Source of the DNA: Streptomyces sp. NRRL B-1347
GTDB taxonomy: Bacteria > Actinomycetota > Actinomycetes > Streptomycetales > Streptomycetaceae
Direction: 5' to 3'
Assembly (NCBI RefSeq): GCF_000720325.1
Contig: NZ_JOJM01000008.1
Location: 62,001-126,000 of the forward strand
DNA: 64,000 nucleotides
Position numbers and translations under genes: made by a program. Below, in pieces: positions 24,594 through 32,295 of the stretch. Under the pieces are notes generated by a model. The model did no database searches. It saw only the letters and a program-made list of their open reading frames with translations, and was not told where the DNA came from. Numbering within the stretch: the first letter of the stretch is position 1; each line of letters begins with the position of its first letter.

Positions 24594-25808
24594 GTGGCTC
24601 GGTCTCGGACGGAGCGGTCGGCGCGGTCGGTGCAGTCGGCGCGGTCGGTTCGGTCGCGGTCGGTCCGGGCGTCCCGGGTCGTGGTCGTCGGCGGCGGGGT
24701 GATGGGTACGTCCGTCGCCTTCCACCTCGCCGAGGCCGGGGTGCGGGACGTCGTGGTCGTGGAGCGGGGCGCGCTCGGCCGCGGGAGTTCGGGCAAGCCC
24801 ATCGGCGGGGTGCGGGCGCAGTTCTCCGACCCGGTGAACATCGCCCTGGGCGCGCGGAGCCTGCGGGCCTACGGCGACTTCGCGGCGCGGCCGGGCGGCG
24901 ACATCGGCCTGGAGACGGTCGGGTACCTGTTCCTGCTCGACCGGGCGGAGGACGTCGCCGCGTTCGAGGAGAGCGTCGCGGTGCAGGCGCGGATGGGGGT
25001 GCGCGGCCGGATCGTCGGGCCCGACGAGGCCCGCGAGCTGTGTCCGTACGTACGGACCGAAGGGCTGCTCGCCGCCGCGCACTCGCCCGACGACGGGCAC
25101 GCCCGGCCGGGAGCCGTCGTCGCCGGGTACGCGGGGGCCGCCGCCGCTGCCGGGGTCTCCTTCGTCACGGAGACCTCCGTGACCGGGATGGACGTGACCG
25201 GCGGGCGCGTCACCGCCGTGCGGACCGACCGCGGGGCGATCGCCTGCGACACCGTGGTGTGCGCCGCGGGCGCCTGGTCCGCGGGGGTCGGGGCGATGGC
25301 GGGGGTGCCGCTGCCGGTGCGGCCGCTGCGGCGGCAGATCGCGTTCTCGGCCCCGCTCGTGCCGCCCCCGCCCCGCACCCCGTTCACCATCGACTTCTCC
25401 TCCACGGCGTACTTCCACAACAGCGACCACGGGCTGCTGTTCGGGCTCGCCGACCCGGGGCAGGAGGAAGGGTTCGACACGACGTGGACGGAGGACTGGG
25501 TGGAGCTGTTCCGGGACGTGATGCGGCGGCGGGCGCCCGCGCTCGCGGACCTCGACGTCGTGGGCGGCTGGGCCGGGCTCTACGAGGTCACGCCCGACCG
25601 CAACGCCCTCGTCGGGCGCTCCCGTGACGTGCCCAACTTCCTGTACGCCACCGGGTTCTCCGGGCACGGCTTCCTCCAGGCCCCGGCCGTCGGCGAGGTC
25701 GTGCGCGATCTGGTCCTTGAGCGCGAGCCGCCCGTGGACGTGTCGTCCCTGAGCGCCGAGCGGTTCCGGGTGGGCGCGGGCGGCAGACCGGAGGCCCACG
25801 TGGTGTGA
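24594..25808 (+). CDS. FAD-dependent amine/amino-acid oxidase (DAO family, AmaA-like?)
   Basis: 404 residues from GTG 24594, which has GGAAGGGG upstream; ATG 24552 is an in-frame alternative. After an Arg/Ser-rich tail, the dinucleotide fold VVVVGGGVMGTSVAFHLAE appears, then GKPIGGVRAQF and the C-terminal FLYATGFSGHGFLQAP typical of the DAO (sarcosine oxidase/L-pipecolate oxidase) family. With HglS and an ALDH7 enzyme next door, the plausible substrate is L-pipecolate or a related lysine derivative. That substrate is inferred from context. Confidence 0.82.
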   Translation: MARSRTERSARSVQSARSVRSRSVRASRVVVVGGGVMGTSVAFHLAEAGVRDVVVVERGALGRGSSGKPIGGVRAQFSDPVNIALGARSLRAYGDFAARPGGDIGLETVGYLFLLDRAEDVAAFEESVAVQARMGVRGRIVGPDEARELCPYVRTEGLLAAAHSPDDGHARPGAVVAGYAGAAAAAGVSFVTETSVTGMDVTGGRVTAVRTDRGAIACDTVVCAAGAWSAGVGAMAGVPLPVRPLRRQIAFSAPLVPPPPRTPFTIDFSSTAYFHNSDHGLLFGLADPGQEEGFDTTWTEDWVELFRDVMRRRAPALADLDVVGGWAGLYEVTPDRNALVGRSRDVPNFLYATGFSGHGFLQAPAVGEVVRDLVLEREPPVDVSSLSAERFRVGAGGRPEAHVV

Positions 25809-25845
25809 CGACCGCCCCCCGCCGGTACTGCCGAGAGGAGCCCCC

Positions 25846-27291
25846 GTGACCCATGACTCCCCGTACGCCCCCTGGCAGCTCCGCGCCGCCTTCGCCGCGC
25901 GGCTCTCCGACATGTACGGGCGCGAAGTGCCCGCGTACGCCACCCTCGTCGACGTCGCCCGCGAGGTGAACGAGGACGTCCTGCGCGAGCGCGGCGCCGA
26001 CGCCGAGCGGCTCGGCTCCATCGGCCGGGTCACGGCCGAGCGGCACGGCGCGATCCGCGTCGGCACCCCCGCCGAACTCGGCCAGGTGGCGCGGATCTTC
26101 GGAGCCCTCGGGATGCGGCCCGTCGGGTTCTACGACCTGCGCGAGGCCGCCGCGAGCGCCGTGCCCGTGGTGTCCACCGCCTTCCGGCCCGTCGAAGGGG
26201 ACGAGCTGGCCCGCAACCCCTTCCGGGTGTTCACCTCGCTGCTCACCCCGGCCGACCCGCGGTTCTTCGACGCCGGGCTGCGCGAGCGGCTTGAGGACTT
26301 CCTGGCCGCGCGCGAGCTGTTCCCGCCGGAGCTGCTCGCGCTCGCCGACCGGGCCGAGGCCGAGGGCGGCCTGCCCGGAGCCGACGCCGAGCGGTTCCTC
26401 GAACTCGCCGTCGCTGCCTTCGAGTTGTCGGCAGAGCCGATCGACAAGGCGTGGTACGAGGAGCTGGCGCGGGTCTCCGCCGTGGCCGCCGACATCGGCG
26501 GCGTACGCAGCACGCACCTCAACCACCTCACGCCCCGCGTCCTCGACATCGACGAGCTGTACCGCCGGATGACCGCGCGCGGCGTGCGGATGATCGACAC
26601 CGTGCAGGGCCCGCCCGCCTGGGACGGCCCCGACGTGCTGCTGCGCCAGACGTCGTTCCGGGCGCTCGACGAGCCGCGCGCGCTCCGCCTCGCCGACGGG
26701 AGCGTCGTCAGCGGGGCGCTGCGGGTGCGGTTCGGGGAGGTGGAGGCGCGGGGGATCGCCCTCACGCGGGCGGGGCGCGCCCGCTACGACGACCTCCTCG
26801 CCCTGATCGACGAGCGCCGTCCCGCCACCCCTGCCGAGCGCGCGGCGGCGGCCCGCGAGGTGTGGGCGGCCCACCTGCCCCGCACCGAGCGCGAGCTCGC
26901 CGCGCGGGGGCTCGGCCACTTCACGTACCACGTGGTCGCGGACCGGGCCCGCGACGGCGCCGCGCCGCCCGCGAGCCTCGACGGGCTCCTCGACGGGGGC
27001 TGGGTGCGGGCCGCGCCCCTCGTGTACGAGGACTTCCTGCCCCGGTCCGCCGCCGGGATCTTCCAGTCGAACCTGGAGGAGGCGGGGGTGCGGGACGACG
27101 CGGTCGCGGGGGCCGCGTACGACAGCGCCTGGCTGTCGGGGGCGGTGGGGCGGGAGGTCCTCGACCCCTTCTCCCTGTACGAGGCCCGGGAGCGGGCCTC
27201 TCTTGAGGGGGTGGCCCGGCAGCTGGGGCTCCCCCACCCGCCCGCCCCTGACCGCGCCGCGCGCTCGTCCTCGAACGCCGGACGGGCTTGA
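25846..27291 (+). CDS. hglS: 2-oxoadipate dioxygenase/decarboxylase (HglS/YdcJ, DUF1338)
   Basis: 481-residue Fe(II) enzyme family that converts 2-oxoadipate to D-2-hydroxyglutarate in lysine catabolism. Family blocks: ERHGAIRVGT with H67 and R71, NPFRVFTSLL, THLNHLTPRVLDID with H224/H227, LLRQTSF, RFGEVEARG (acidic ligand region) and YEDFLPRSAAGIFQSNL. The metal-binding His, His, Glu pattern is intact. GAGGAG precedes GTG 25846. The last residues are encoded by a dispersed repeat (27264-27288), so the C-terminus may be non-native. Second gene of the oxidase-HglS-ALDH unit. Confidence 0.85.
   Translation: MTHDSPYAPWQLRAAFAARLSDMYGREVPAYATLVDVAREVNEDVLRERGADAERLGSIGRVTAERHGAIRVGTPAELGQVARIFGALGMRPVGFYDLREAAASAVPVVSTAFRPVEGDELARNPFRVFTSLLTPADPRFFDAGLRERLEDFLAARELFPPELLALADRAEAEGGLPGADAERFLELAVAAFELSAEPIDKAWYEELARVSAVAADIGGVRSTHLNHLTPRVLDIDELYRRMTARGVRMIDTVQGPPAWDGPDVLLRQTSFRALDEPRALRLADGSVVSGALRVRFGEVEARGIALTRAGRARYDDLLALIDERRPATPAERAAAAREVWAAHLPRTERELAARGLGHFTYHVVADRARDGAAPPASLDGLLDGGWVRAAPLVYEDFLPRSAAGIFQSNLEEAGVRDDAVAGAAYDSAWLSGAVGREVLDPFSLYEARERASLEGVARQLGLPHPPAPDRAARSSSNAGRA
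27264..27288 (+). repeat. dispersed Streptomyces repeat forming the 3' end of hglS
   Basis: 25-bp element containing CGAACGCCGGACGGGCT. A second copy with one base difference lies at 50602-50626. This copy encodes the last eight residues of HglS, directly before the stop. Confidence 0.75.
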
Positions 27292-27338
27292 TGGCCACCG
27301 GCCGCCCCCAGTCGAAACGCCCTCTCCGAAGGAGCCCC

Positions 27339-28865
27339 GTGCCGTCCACCCTCCCCACCACCGAAGCCCTCCGTCACCGCGCCCGCGCCGCGCTCTCCCG
27401 CGTCGGGGCCGAGATTCCCGAAGGCCGGGGGATCCAGGCCCGTACGCCCGTCACCGGCGAGGGGCTCTTCGCGCTCGCCGCGGCCGCGCCCGGGGCCGTC
27501 GAGGAGGCCGTCGCCGCCGCGCACGAGGCGTTCCTGGAGTGGCGGGCGGTGCCCGCGCCGCGCCGGGGGGAACTGGTGCGGCGCCTGGGCGAGTTGCTGC
27601 GTACGCACAAGGAGGACGTCGCCGACCTCATCACCGTCGAGGCGGGCAAGATCCGCTCGGAGGCGCTCGGCGAGGTGCAGGAGATGATCGACATCTGCGA
27701 CTTCGCGGTGGGCCTCTCGCGCCAGCTGTACGGGCGGACCATCGCGTCCGAGCGCCCCGGGCACCGGCTCGCGGAGACCTGGCACCCGCTCGGGGTCGTC
27801 GGGGTGATCTCCGCGTTCAACTTCCCGGCCGCCGTCTGGTCCTGGAACACCGCCGTCGCCCTGGCCTGCGGCGACACCGTGGTGTGGAAGCCGTCCGAGC
27901 TGACGCCGCTGGTGTCGCTCGCGTGCGCGCGGCTGCTCGACCGGGCCGCCGACGACGTGGGCGCACCGGCAGGGGTGCACCGGCTGCTGCTCGGCGACCG
28001 GGCCGTGGGGGAGCGGCTCGTGGACGAGCCGCGGGTGGCGCTCGTCAGCGCCACCGGGTCCACGCGGATGGGGCGCGAGGTGGGGCCGCGGGTCGCCGCC
28101 CGCTTCGGGCGCTCGCTGCTCGAACTCGGCGGCAACAACGCCGCCGTGGTCGCGCCCTCCGCGGACCTCGACCTCGCCGTGCGGAGCGTGGTGTTCGCCG
28201 CGGCGGGCACGGCGGGGCAGCGGTGCACGACGCTGCGGCGGCTCATCGTGCACGAGGACGTCGTGGACACGCTGGTGGGGCGGCTCGCGGAGGCGTACCG
28301 GAAGCTGCCCGTCGGGAACCCCTTCGACGCGTCGACGCTCGTCGGGCCGCTGGTCTCGCTGCCCGCGCTCGACCGCATGCGGGAGGCGCTCGCCCGGGCC
28401 CAGGCCGAGGGCGGCAAGATCCTCGCGGGCGGCCGGCGGCGCCTCGCCGACGTCGCGCCCGACGCGGCGTACGTGGAGCCCGTGGTGGTGCGCGTCGGCG
28501 CGCAGACCGGGGTGGTGCGGGAGGAGACCTTCGCGCCGATCCTGTACGTCATGACGTACGGCGACTTCGAGGAGGCGGTCGCGCTGCACAACGACGTGCC
28601 GCAGGGCCTGTCGTCGAGCGTCTTCACGCGCGACCAGCGCGAGGCCGAGCTGTTCCTGTCCGCGGAGGGCTCCGACTGCGGCATCGTCAACGTCAACATC
28701 GGCACCTCGGGCGCGGAGATCGGCGGGGCCTTCGGCGGCGAGAAGGAGACCGGCGGCGGGCGCGAGTCCGGGTCCGACGCGTGGCGCGCGTACATGCGGT
28801 CCGCCACGAACACCGTCAACTACTCGGGCGGGCTCGCGCTCGCGCAGAACGTCAGCTTCCTGTAG
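27339..28865 (+). CDS. ALDH7-type aldehyde dehydrogenase (2-aminoadipate semialdehyde dehydrogenase, AmaB-like)
   Basis: 508 residues from GTG 27339 with GAAGGAG upstream. NAD-dependent aldehyde dehydrogenase: cofactor-site WHPLGVVGVISAFNFP, WKPSE, general base E262 in LLELGGNNA and nucleophile C296 in AGQRCTTLRR. The blocks GEVQEMIDICDFAVGLSRQL and GSDAWRAYMRSATNTVNYS are characteristic of ALDH7 (antiquitin), which oxidises 2-aminoadipate-6-semialdehyde. This fits the neighbouring oxidase and HglS. Convergent with the GNAT gene. Confidence 0.88.
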   Translation: MPSTLPTTEALRHRARAALSRVGAEIPEGRGIQARTPVTGEGLFALAAAAPGAVEEAVAAAHEAFLEWRAVPAPRRGELVRRLGELLRTHKEDVADLITVEAGKIRSEALGEVQEMIDICDFAVGLSRQLYGRTIASERPGHRLAETWHPLGVVGVISAFNFPAAVWSWNTAVALACGDTVVWKPSELTPLVSLACARLLDRAADDVGAPAGVHRLLLGDRAVGERLVDEPRVALVSATGSTRMGREVGPRVAARFGRSLLELGGNNAAVVAPSADLDLAVRSVVFAAAGTAGQRCTTLRRLIVHEDVVDTLVGRLAEAYRKLPVGNPFDASTLVGPLVSLPALDRMREALARAQAEGGKILAGGRRRLADVAPDAAYVEPVVVRVGAQTGVVREETFAPILYVMTYGDFEEAVALHNDVPQGLSSSVFTRDQREAELFLSAEGSDCGIVNVNIGTSGAEIGGAFGGEKETGGGRESGSDAWRAYMRSATNTVNYSGGLALAQNVSFL

Positions 28866-28908
28866 CCGCTTCCTGGACGGTTGCTTCCGGTGGCCGCCGC
28901 CGGGTGCG

Positions 28909-29430
28909 TCAGGCGCCCGGCGCGCGTACCGTCGGCCGGACGTCCGGGCCCGTCAGATCGCGGACGTAAGTGATCCCGGGGCGGCCGTCGAGGACGTGCT
29001 CCCCGGTGGGCACGAAGCCGGTGCGGGTGAGCACGGCCTGCGAGCCGGGGTTGTCGGCGGTGGTCTCGGCGCGCAGCGACGTCAGGCCGTACTCGGTGGC
29101 GGCGAGGACGCACACCTGCCGCACCACCGACGTGGCGAGCCCCTGGTTGGTGGCCTTCTTGGCGATGCGGTAGCCGAGGTCGGCCGAACCGTCCGCCACG
29201 TCCACCAGGTTGACCCGACCGAGGATCTCGCCGTCGCCGCCGACCACGACGTGGAAGTGGCACGCCCCCGTCTCCTGCTCGGCGAGCAGCGCGCGGTGGC
29301 GCTCGTCGAACTCGGCGAAGTAGGCGTCACCGCGGTCGGGGACCGAGGCGGCGAAGTAGGCGCGGTTCTCCCGCTCGAAGGCGAGCAGGGCCGGGGCGTG
29401 GTCTGCGCGCAGGCGCTGGAGTTCGGGCAT
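28909..29430 (-). CDS. GNAT-family N-acetyltransferase (RimJ/RimL-like)
   Basis: 173 residues. The acetyl-CoA fold includes GRVNLVDVADGSADLGYRIA, the pyrophosphate-binding segment KKATNQGLATSVVRQ and ADNPGSQAVLTRTGF, as in RimJ/RimL acetyltransferases. Substrate not predictable. Convergent with the ALDH gene (43-bp gap). Confidence 0.82.
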   Translation of the reverse strand: MPELQRLRADHAPALLAFERENRAYFAASVPDRGDAYFAEFDERHRALLAEQETGACHFHVVVGGDGEILGRVNLVDVADGSADLGYRIAKKATNQGLATSVVRQVCVLAATEYGLTSLRAETTADNPGSQAVLTRTGFVPTGEHVLDGRPGITYVRDLTGPDVRPTVRAPGA

Positions 29431-29519
29431 GCAAGAACCGTACGTCGTGATGGGCCGTCAGCCACACTGCTTAACGGCCTGTGAACAGGGACCATTCGAG
29501 ACTTGGCCAGGTGCGGGAC

Positions 29520-29541
29520 CGGGGCCTGGGCGCCGGCCCCG
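29520..29541 (-). terminator. short GC hairpin after the SDR gene
   Basis: CGGGGCC (29520-29526) pairs with GGCCCCG (29535-29541), 8-nt loop, 10 bp beyond the SDR stop on the minus strand. Confidence 0.5.
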
Positions 29542-29551
29542 CCGGACAGGC

Positions 29552-30367
29552 CTAGCCCCGCTGTGTGATGTCGAAGCCGAACGCCACCGTGCCCGGGTCG
29601 ACCGCCGTCACTCCGCCGTCGACCGTGAGCGTGGCGCCGTTGACGAACGAAGCGGCGGGCGACAGCAGCCAGGCGATCGCCTCGGCGACCTCCTCGGGCG
29701 TGCCGGGGCGGCCCGCCGGGATCAGCCGCGTCGCCTGCTCGTACGCGGCGTCGAGCCCTTCCTCGCCGGTGCCGAGCCGGGCGGACTCCGCGAACGTGCC
29801 CATGCGCCGGTCCGCCATCTCCGTGCGCACCCAGCTGGGGCAGACGGTGTTGGCGCGCACGCCGAGCGCCCCGTAGTCGACGGCGACGGAGCGGCACAGC
29901 TGGAGCAGCGCCGCCTTGGACGTGGCGTACGCGGCGTTGCCGACGCCGTTGCGCAGCGCGGAGACCGAGGCGACGGCGACCACCGAGCCACGGGTTTCGA
30001 GCAGGTGCGGCAGCGCGGCGCGCAGCAGGTGGAAGGGGCCGGTGAGGTTGGTGGTGAGGACGGTCTCCCACTCCTCGGGGGTCACGTCCCCGACGGCACC
30101 CGGGCGGCCGGTCCCGGCGTTCAGGACGACGCCGTCGAGCCGTCCGTACGCCTCGACGGTCGCCGCGACGAGACCGGTGACGGCCTCGGGGTCGGCGGCG
30201 TCGGCGGGGTGGGCGAGCGCGCCGGTCTCCTCGGCGACCTGGCGCAGCGGCTCCGGGCGCCGCCCCGAGACGACCACGTGGTGCCCGGCGGCGCGCAACT
30301 GGCGTGCGGTGGCGGCGCCGATGCCGGTGCCGCCACCGGTGACGAGGACAACGCGGCTGTCAGCCAT
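29552..30367 (-). CDS. short-chain dehydrogenase/reductase
   Basis: 271 residues, classical SDR. NAD(P) loop TGGGTGIG, LNAG in place of NNAG, catalytic Ser in VASVSALRNG, YATSK with Tyr/Lys, and the C-terminal FVNGATLTVDGG. An arginine pair (GRR) after beta-2 suggests NADPH. Monocistronic on the minus strand between a GNAT gene and a small secreted protein. Substrate unknown. Confidence 0.86.
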   Translation of the reverse strand: MADSRVVLVTGGGTGIGAATARQLRAAGHHVVVSGRRPEPLRQVAEETGALAHPADAADPEAVTGLVAATVEAYGRLDGVVLNAGTGRPGAVGDVTPEEWETVLTTNLTGPFHLLRAALPHLLETRGSVVAVASVSALRNGVGNAAYATSKAALLQLCRSVAVDYGALGVRANTVCPSWVRTEMADRRMGTFAESARLGTGEEGLDAAYEQATRLIPAGRPGTPEEVAEAIAWLLSPAASFVNGATLTVDGGVTAVDPGTVAFGFDITQRG

Positions 30368-30467
30368 GGTCGTTCAGCCTCCCTGGAGGGCTCGCCCTGA
30401 TGATGTCCGCCCTGACGGGCGCTTGCCCCACCACTCTGTCACCCCCGTCCGCCCGTGCGATCACCAC

Positions 30468-30758
30468 TCAGGGGATGTATACGCTCACGCCGAACTCGGA
30501 GATCGTGGAGGCCCCGGAGTCGACGAACTCGACGGGTACGCCACCGCAGTTCGCCTCGCCGAAGACCAGGGCAGGGGTGTCGGTGTAGTTGTCGACGGTG
30601 AGCGGCCAGCTGTCCGAGTCGTAGCAGCCGCTGGGGTCGACGTACTCGACGCCACCGACGACCAGCGATCCCTCGGCCGCGAGCGCGGAGCCCGGCACCG
30701 CCAGGGCCAGCGTCCCGGCCGCGACGACGGAGCCGAGGGCGAGGGCGATACGACGCAT
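30468..30758 (-). CDS. small secreted protein, unknown function
   Basis: 96 residues with an AGGAGGA ribosome site. The signal peptide (MRRIALALGSVVAAGTLALA, cleavage around SALAA) leaves a ~68-residue mature acidic protein with two cysteines (SGCYDS and EANCGG), probably disulfide-bonded. Aspartate/tyrosine-rich. Diverges from the Rho paralog. Confidence 0.75.
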   Translation of the reverse strand: MRRIALALGSVVAAGTLALAVPGSALAAEGSLVVGGVEYVDPSGCYDSDSWPLTVDNYTDTPALVFGEANCGGVPVEFVDSGASTISEFGVSVYIP

Positions 30759-31125
30759 GAGGAGTCCTCCTGCCGGTCGGGGCCGCCGAGCGCGACCCGC
30801 GAGGACACCGAACGTACGCGATCACATACATACCGTCACCGGCGTGCGGAAGCTCAAGATCCCGAGCGGAGCGGGCCGTGCACGCCAGGTCGTGTGCTAC
30901 GGTGCGAACAGCACGTGTGTACGCCCCTTCTGGGCGCCGTGCCCTTCTGCTCCGCATCTTCTCCGCACCGAGGCGCTCTTCGCCCGGTCCGGACTCCCGC
31001 TCCGATCAAGCCCGTCGTACGAGGCCACGATCCGTCGCCACCCGGTGTGTCACGGACCCTCGCGACCGGCCTTCTCCGCGCAGTTCGCGCACGTCCCGCG
31101 TTTCCGCGAAAGGACCACCCACCCC
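30759..31125. other. 367-bp leader/intergenic region upstream of the rho paralog
   Basis: The part from about 30940 to 31120 is C- and pyrimidine-rich and G-poor on the plus strand, with repeated CTCCG/CTTC elements. This is the composition expected for Rho-loading (rut) RNA. A possible -10, TACGGT, lies at 30898-30903. No gene supported. Autoregulation through a long leader is plausible. Confidence 0.45.
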
Positions 31126-32280
31126 ATGAACCCCACTCAGACCACCATCCTCACGGATCCCACGACCGAACTGCGGATCCACAGCGGTGTCCTGGACATC
31201 GCGAAGGCCGACGGGCAGCTGCGCGCCGAAGGGTGCCTGCCCGGGCCCGGCGACATCCTCGTCCCGGCCGCCCTCGTGCGCCGGCTCGGCCTGCGGGCGG
31301 GCGACTTCGTCGAGGGCACCTGCGGCCCGCGGCCGCGCGTCCTCACCGAGGTCACCCGCGTCAACGGCCGCGCGCCCCAAGGCCTGCGCGGCAGGGCCCG
31401 GTTCGGCGACCTCACCCCGCTGCACCCGCGCGAACGGCTGCGCCTGGAGACCGCGGGCGGCACCCTCGCCCCGCGCCTCGTCGACCTGGTGGCGCCCGTC
31501 GGCAAGGGCCAGCGCGGCCTGATCGTCGCCCCGCCGCGCACCGGCAAGACCGTGCTGCTGCGCCAGCTCGCGGACGCCGTCGCCGTCAACCACCCCGAGT
31601 GCCACCTCATGGTCGTGCTGCTCGACGAGCGGCCCGAAGAGGTCACCGAGATGCGCCGCGCCGTGTGCGGCGAGGTGCTCGCCTCCACCTTCGACCGGGC
31701 GCCCAAGGCGCACGTCGCCCTCGCCGAACTCGCCGTCGAGCGCGCCAAGCGGCTCGTCGAGGACGGCAAGGACGTCGTCATGCTCTTCGACTCGCTGACC
31801 CGGCTGTGCCGCGCGTACAACAACACCGCGGCGGGCGGCGGCCGCACGCTCAGCGGCGGCGTCGACGCGGCCTCCGTGCAGGGGCCCAAGCGGCTCTTCG
31901 GCGCCGCGCGCCTCGCCGAGGAGGGCGGCTCCCTGACCATGCTCGCCACCGTCCTGGTGGAGACCGGGTCGCGCGCCGACGACTACTACTTCGAGGAGCT
32001 CAAGTCCACCGGGAACATGGAGCTGCGCCTCGACCGCACCCTCGCCGACCGCCGGGTCTTCCCCGCCGTCGACGTCACCCCTTCCGGGACCCGGCGCGAG
32101 GAACTCCTCGTACCTGCCGATGAGTTGGCGGCCATGCGCGGCCTGCGGCGGGCCCTCGGCCGGCGCGACGGGCGCGAGGGGGCCGAGGCGCTGCTCGACC
32201 AGCTGCGCAAGGCTTCCAGCAACGCGGCGTTCCTGCGCCAGGTACGGATGTCCGTGCCCGGTGCCGCCCTCGCGGAGTGA
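31126..32280 (+). CDS. short Rho-type transcription termination factor paralog
   Basis: 384-residue RNA-dependent helicase of the Rho family; Streptomyces housekeeping Rho is much longer because of an N-terminal insertion. Visible: a compact RNA-binding N-domain (ELRIHSGVLDIAKADGQLR), Walker A VAPPRTGKTVLL, catalytic LLDERPEEVTEM, Walker B DVVMLFDSLTRLCRAYN, Q-loop GGVDAASVQGPKRLFGAAR and DRRVFPAVD of the R-loop region. All catalytic motifs are intact. ATG 31126 follows GAAAGGA. It is a likely second Rho with a specialised role; regulatory targets unknown. Confidence 0.85.
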   Translation: MNPTQTTILTDPTTELRIHSGVLDIAKADGQLRAEGCLPGPGDILVPAALVRRLGLRAGDFVEGTCGPRPRVLTEVTRVNGRAPQGLRGRARFGDLTPLHPRERLRLETAGGTLAPRLVDLVAPVGKGQRGLIVAPPRTGKTVLLRQLADAVAVNHPECHLMVVLLDERPEEVTEMRRAVCGEVLASTFDRAPKAHVALAELAVERAKRLVEDGKDVVMLFDSLTRLCRAYNNTAAGGGRTLSGGVDAASVQGPKRLFGAARLAEEGGSLTMLATVLVETGSRADDYYFEELKSTGNMELRLDRTLADRRVFPAVDVTPSGTRREELLVPADELAAMRGLRRALGRRDGREGAEALLDQLRKASSNAAFLRQVRMSVPGAALAE

Positions 32281-32295
32281 CGGGTGTCCGGCCGC

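Noticed and set aside
26130..26765. Several mid-size minus-strand frames in the hglS-ALDH region
   Set aside because: Ser/Arg/Ala-rich shadows without start signals, opposite well-supported enzymes.
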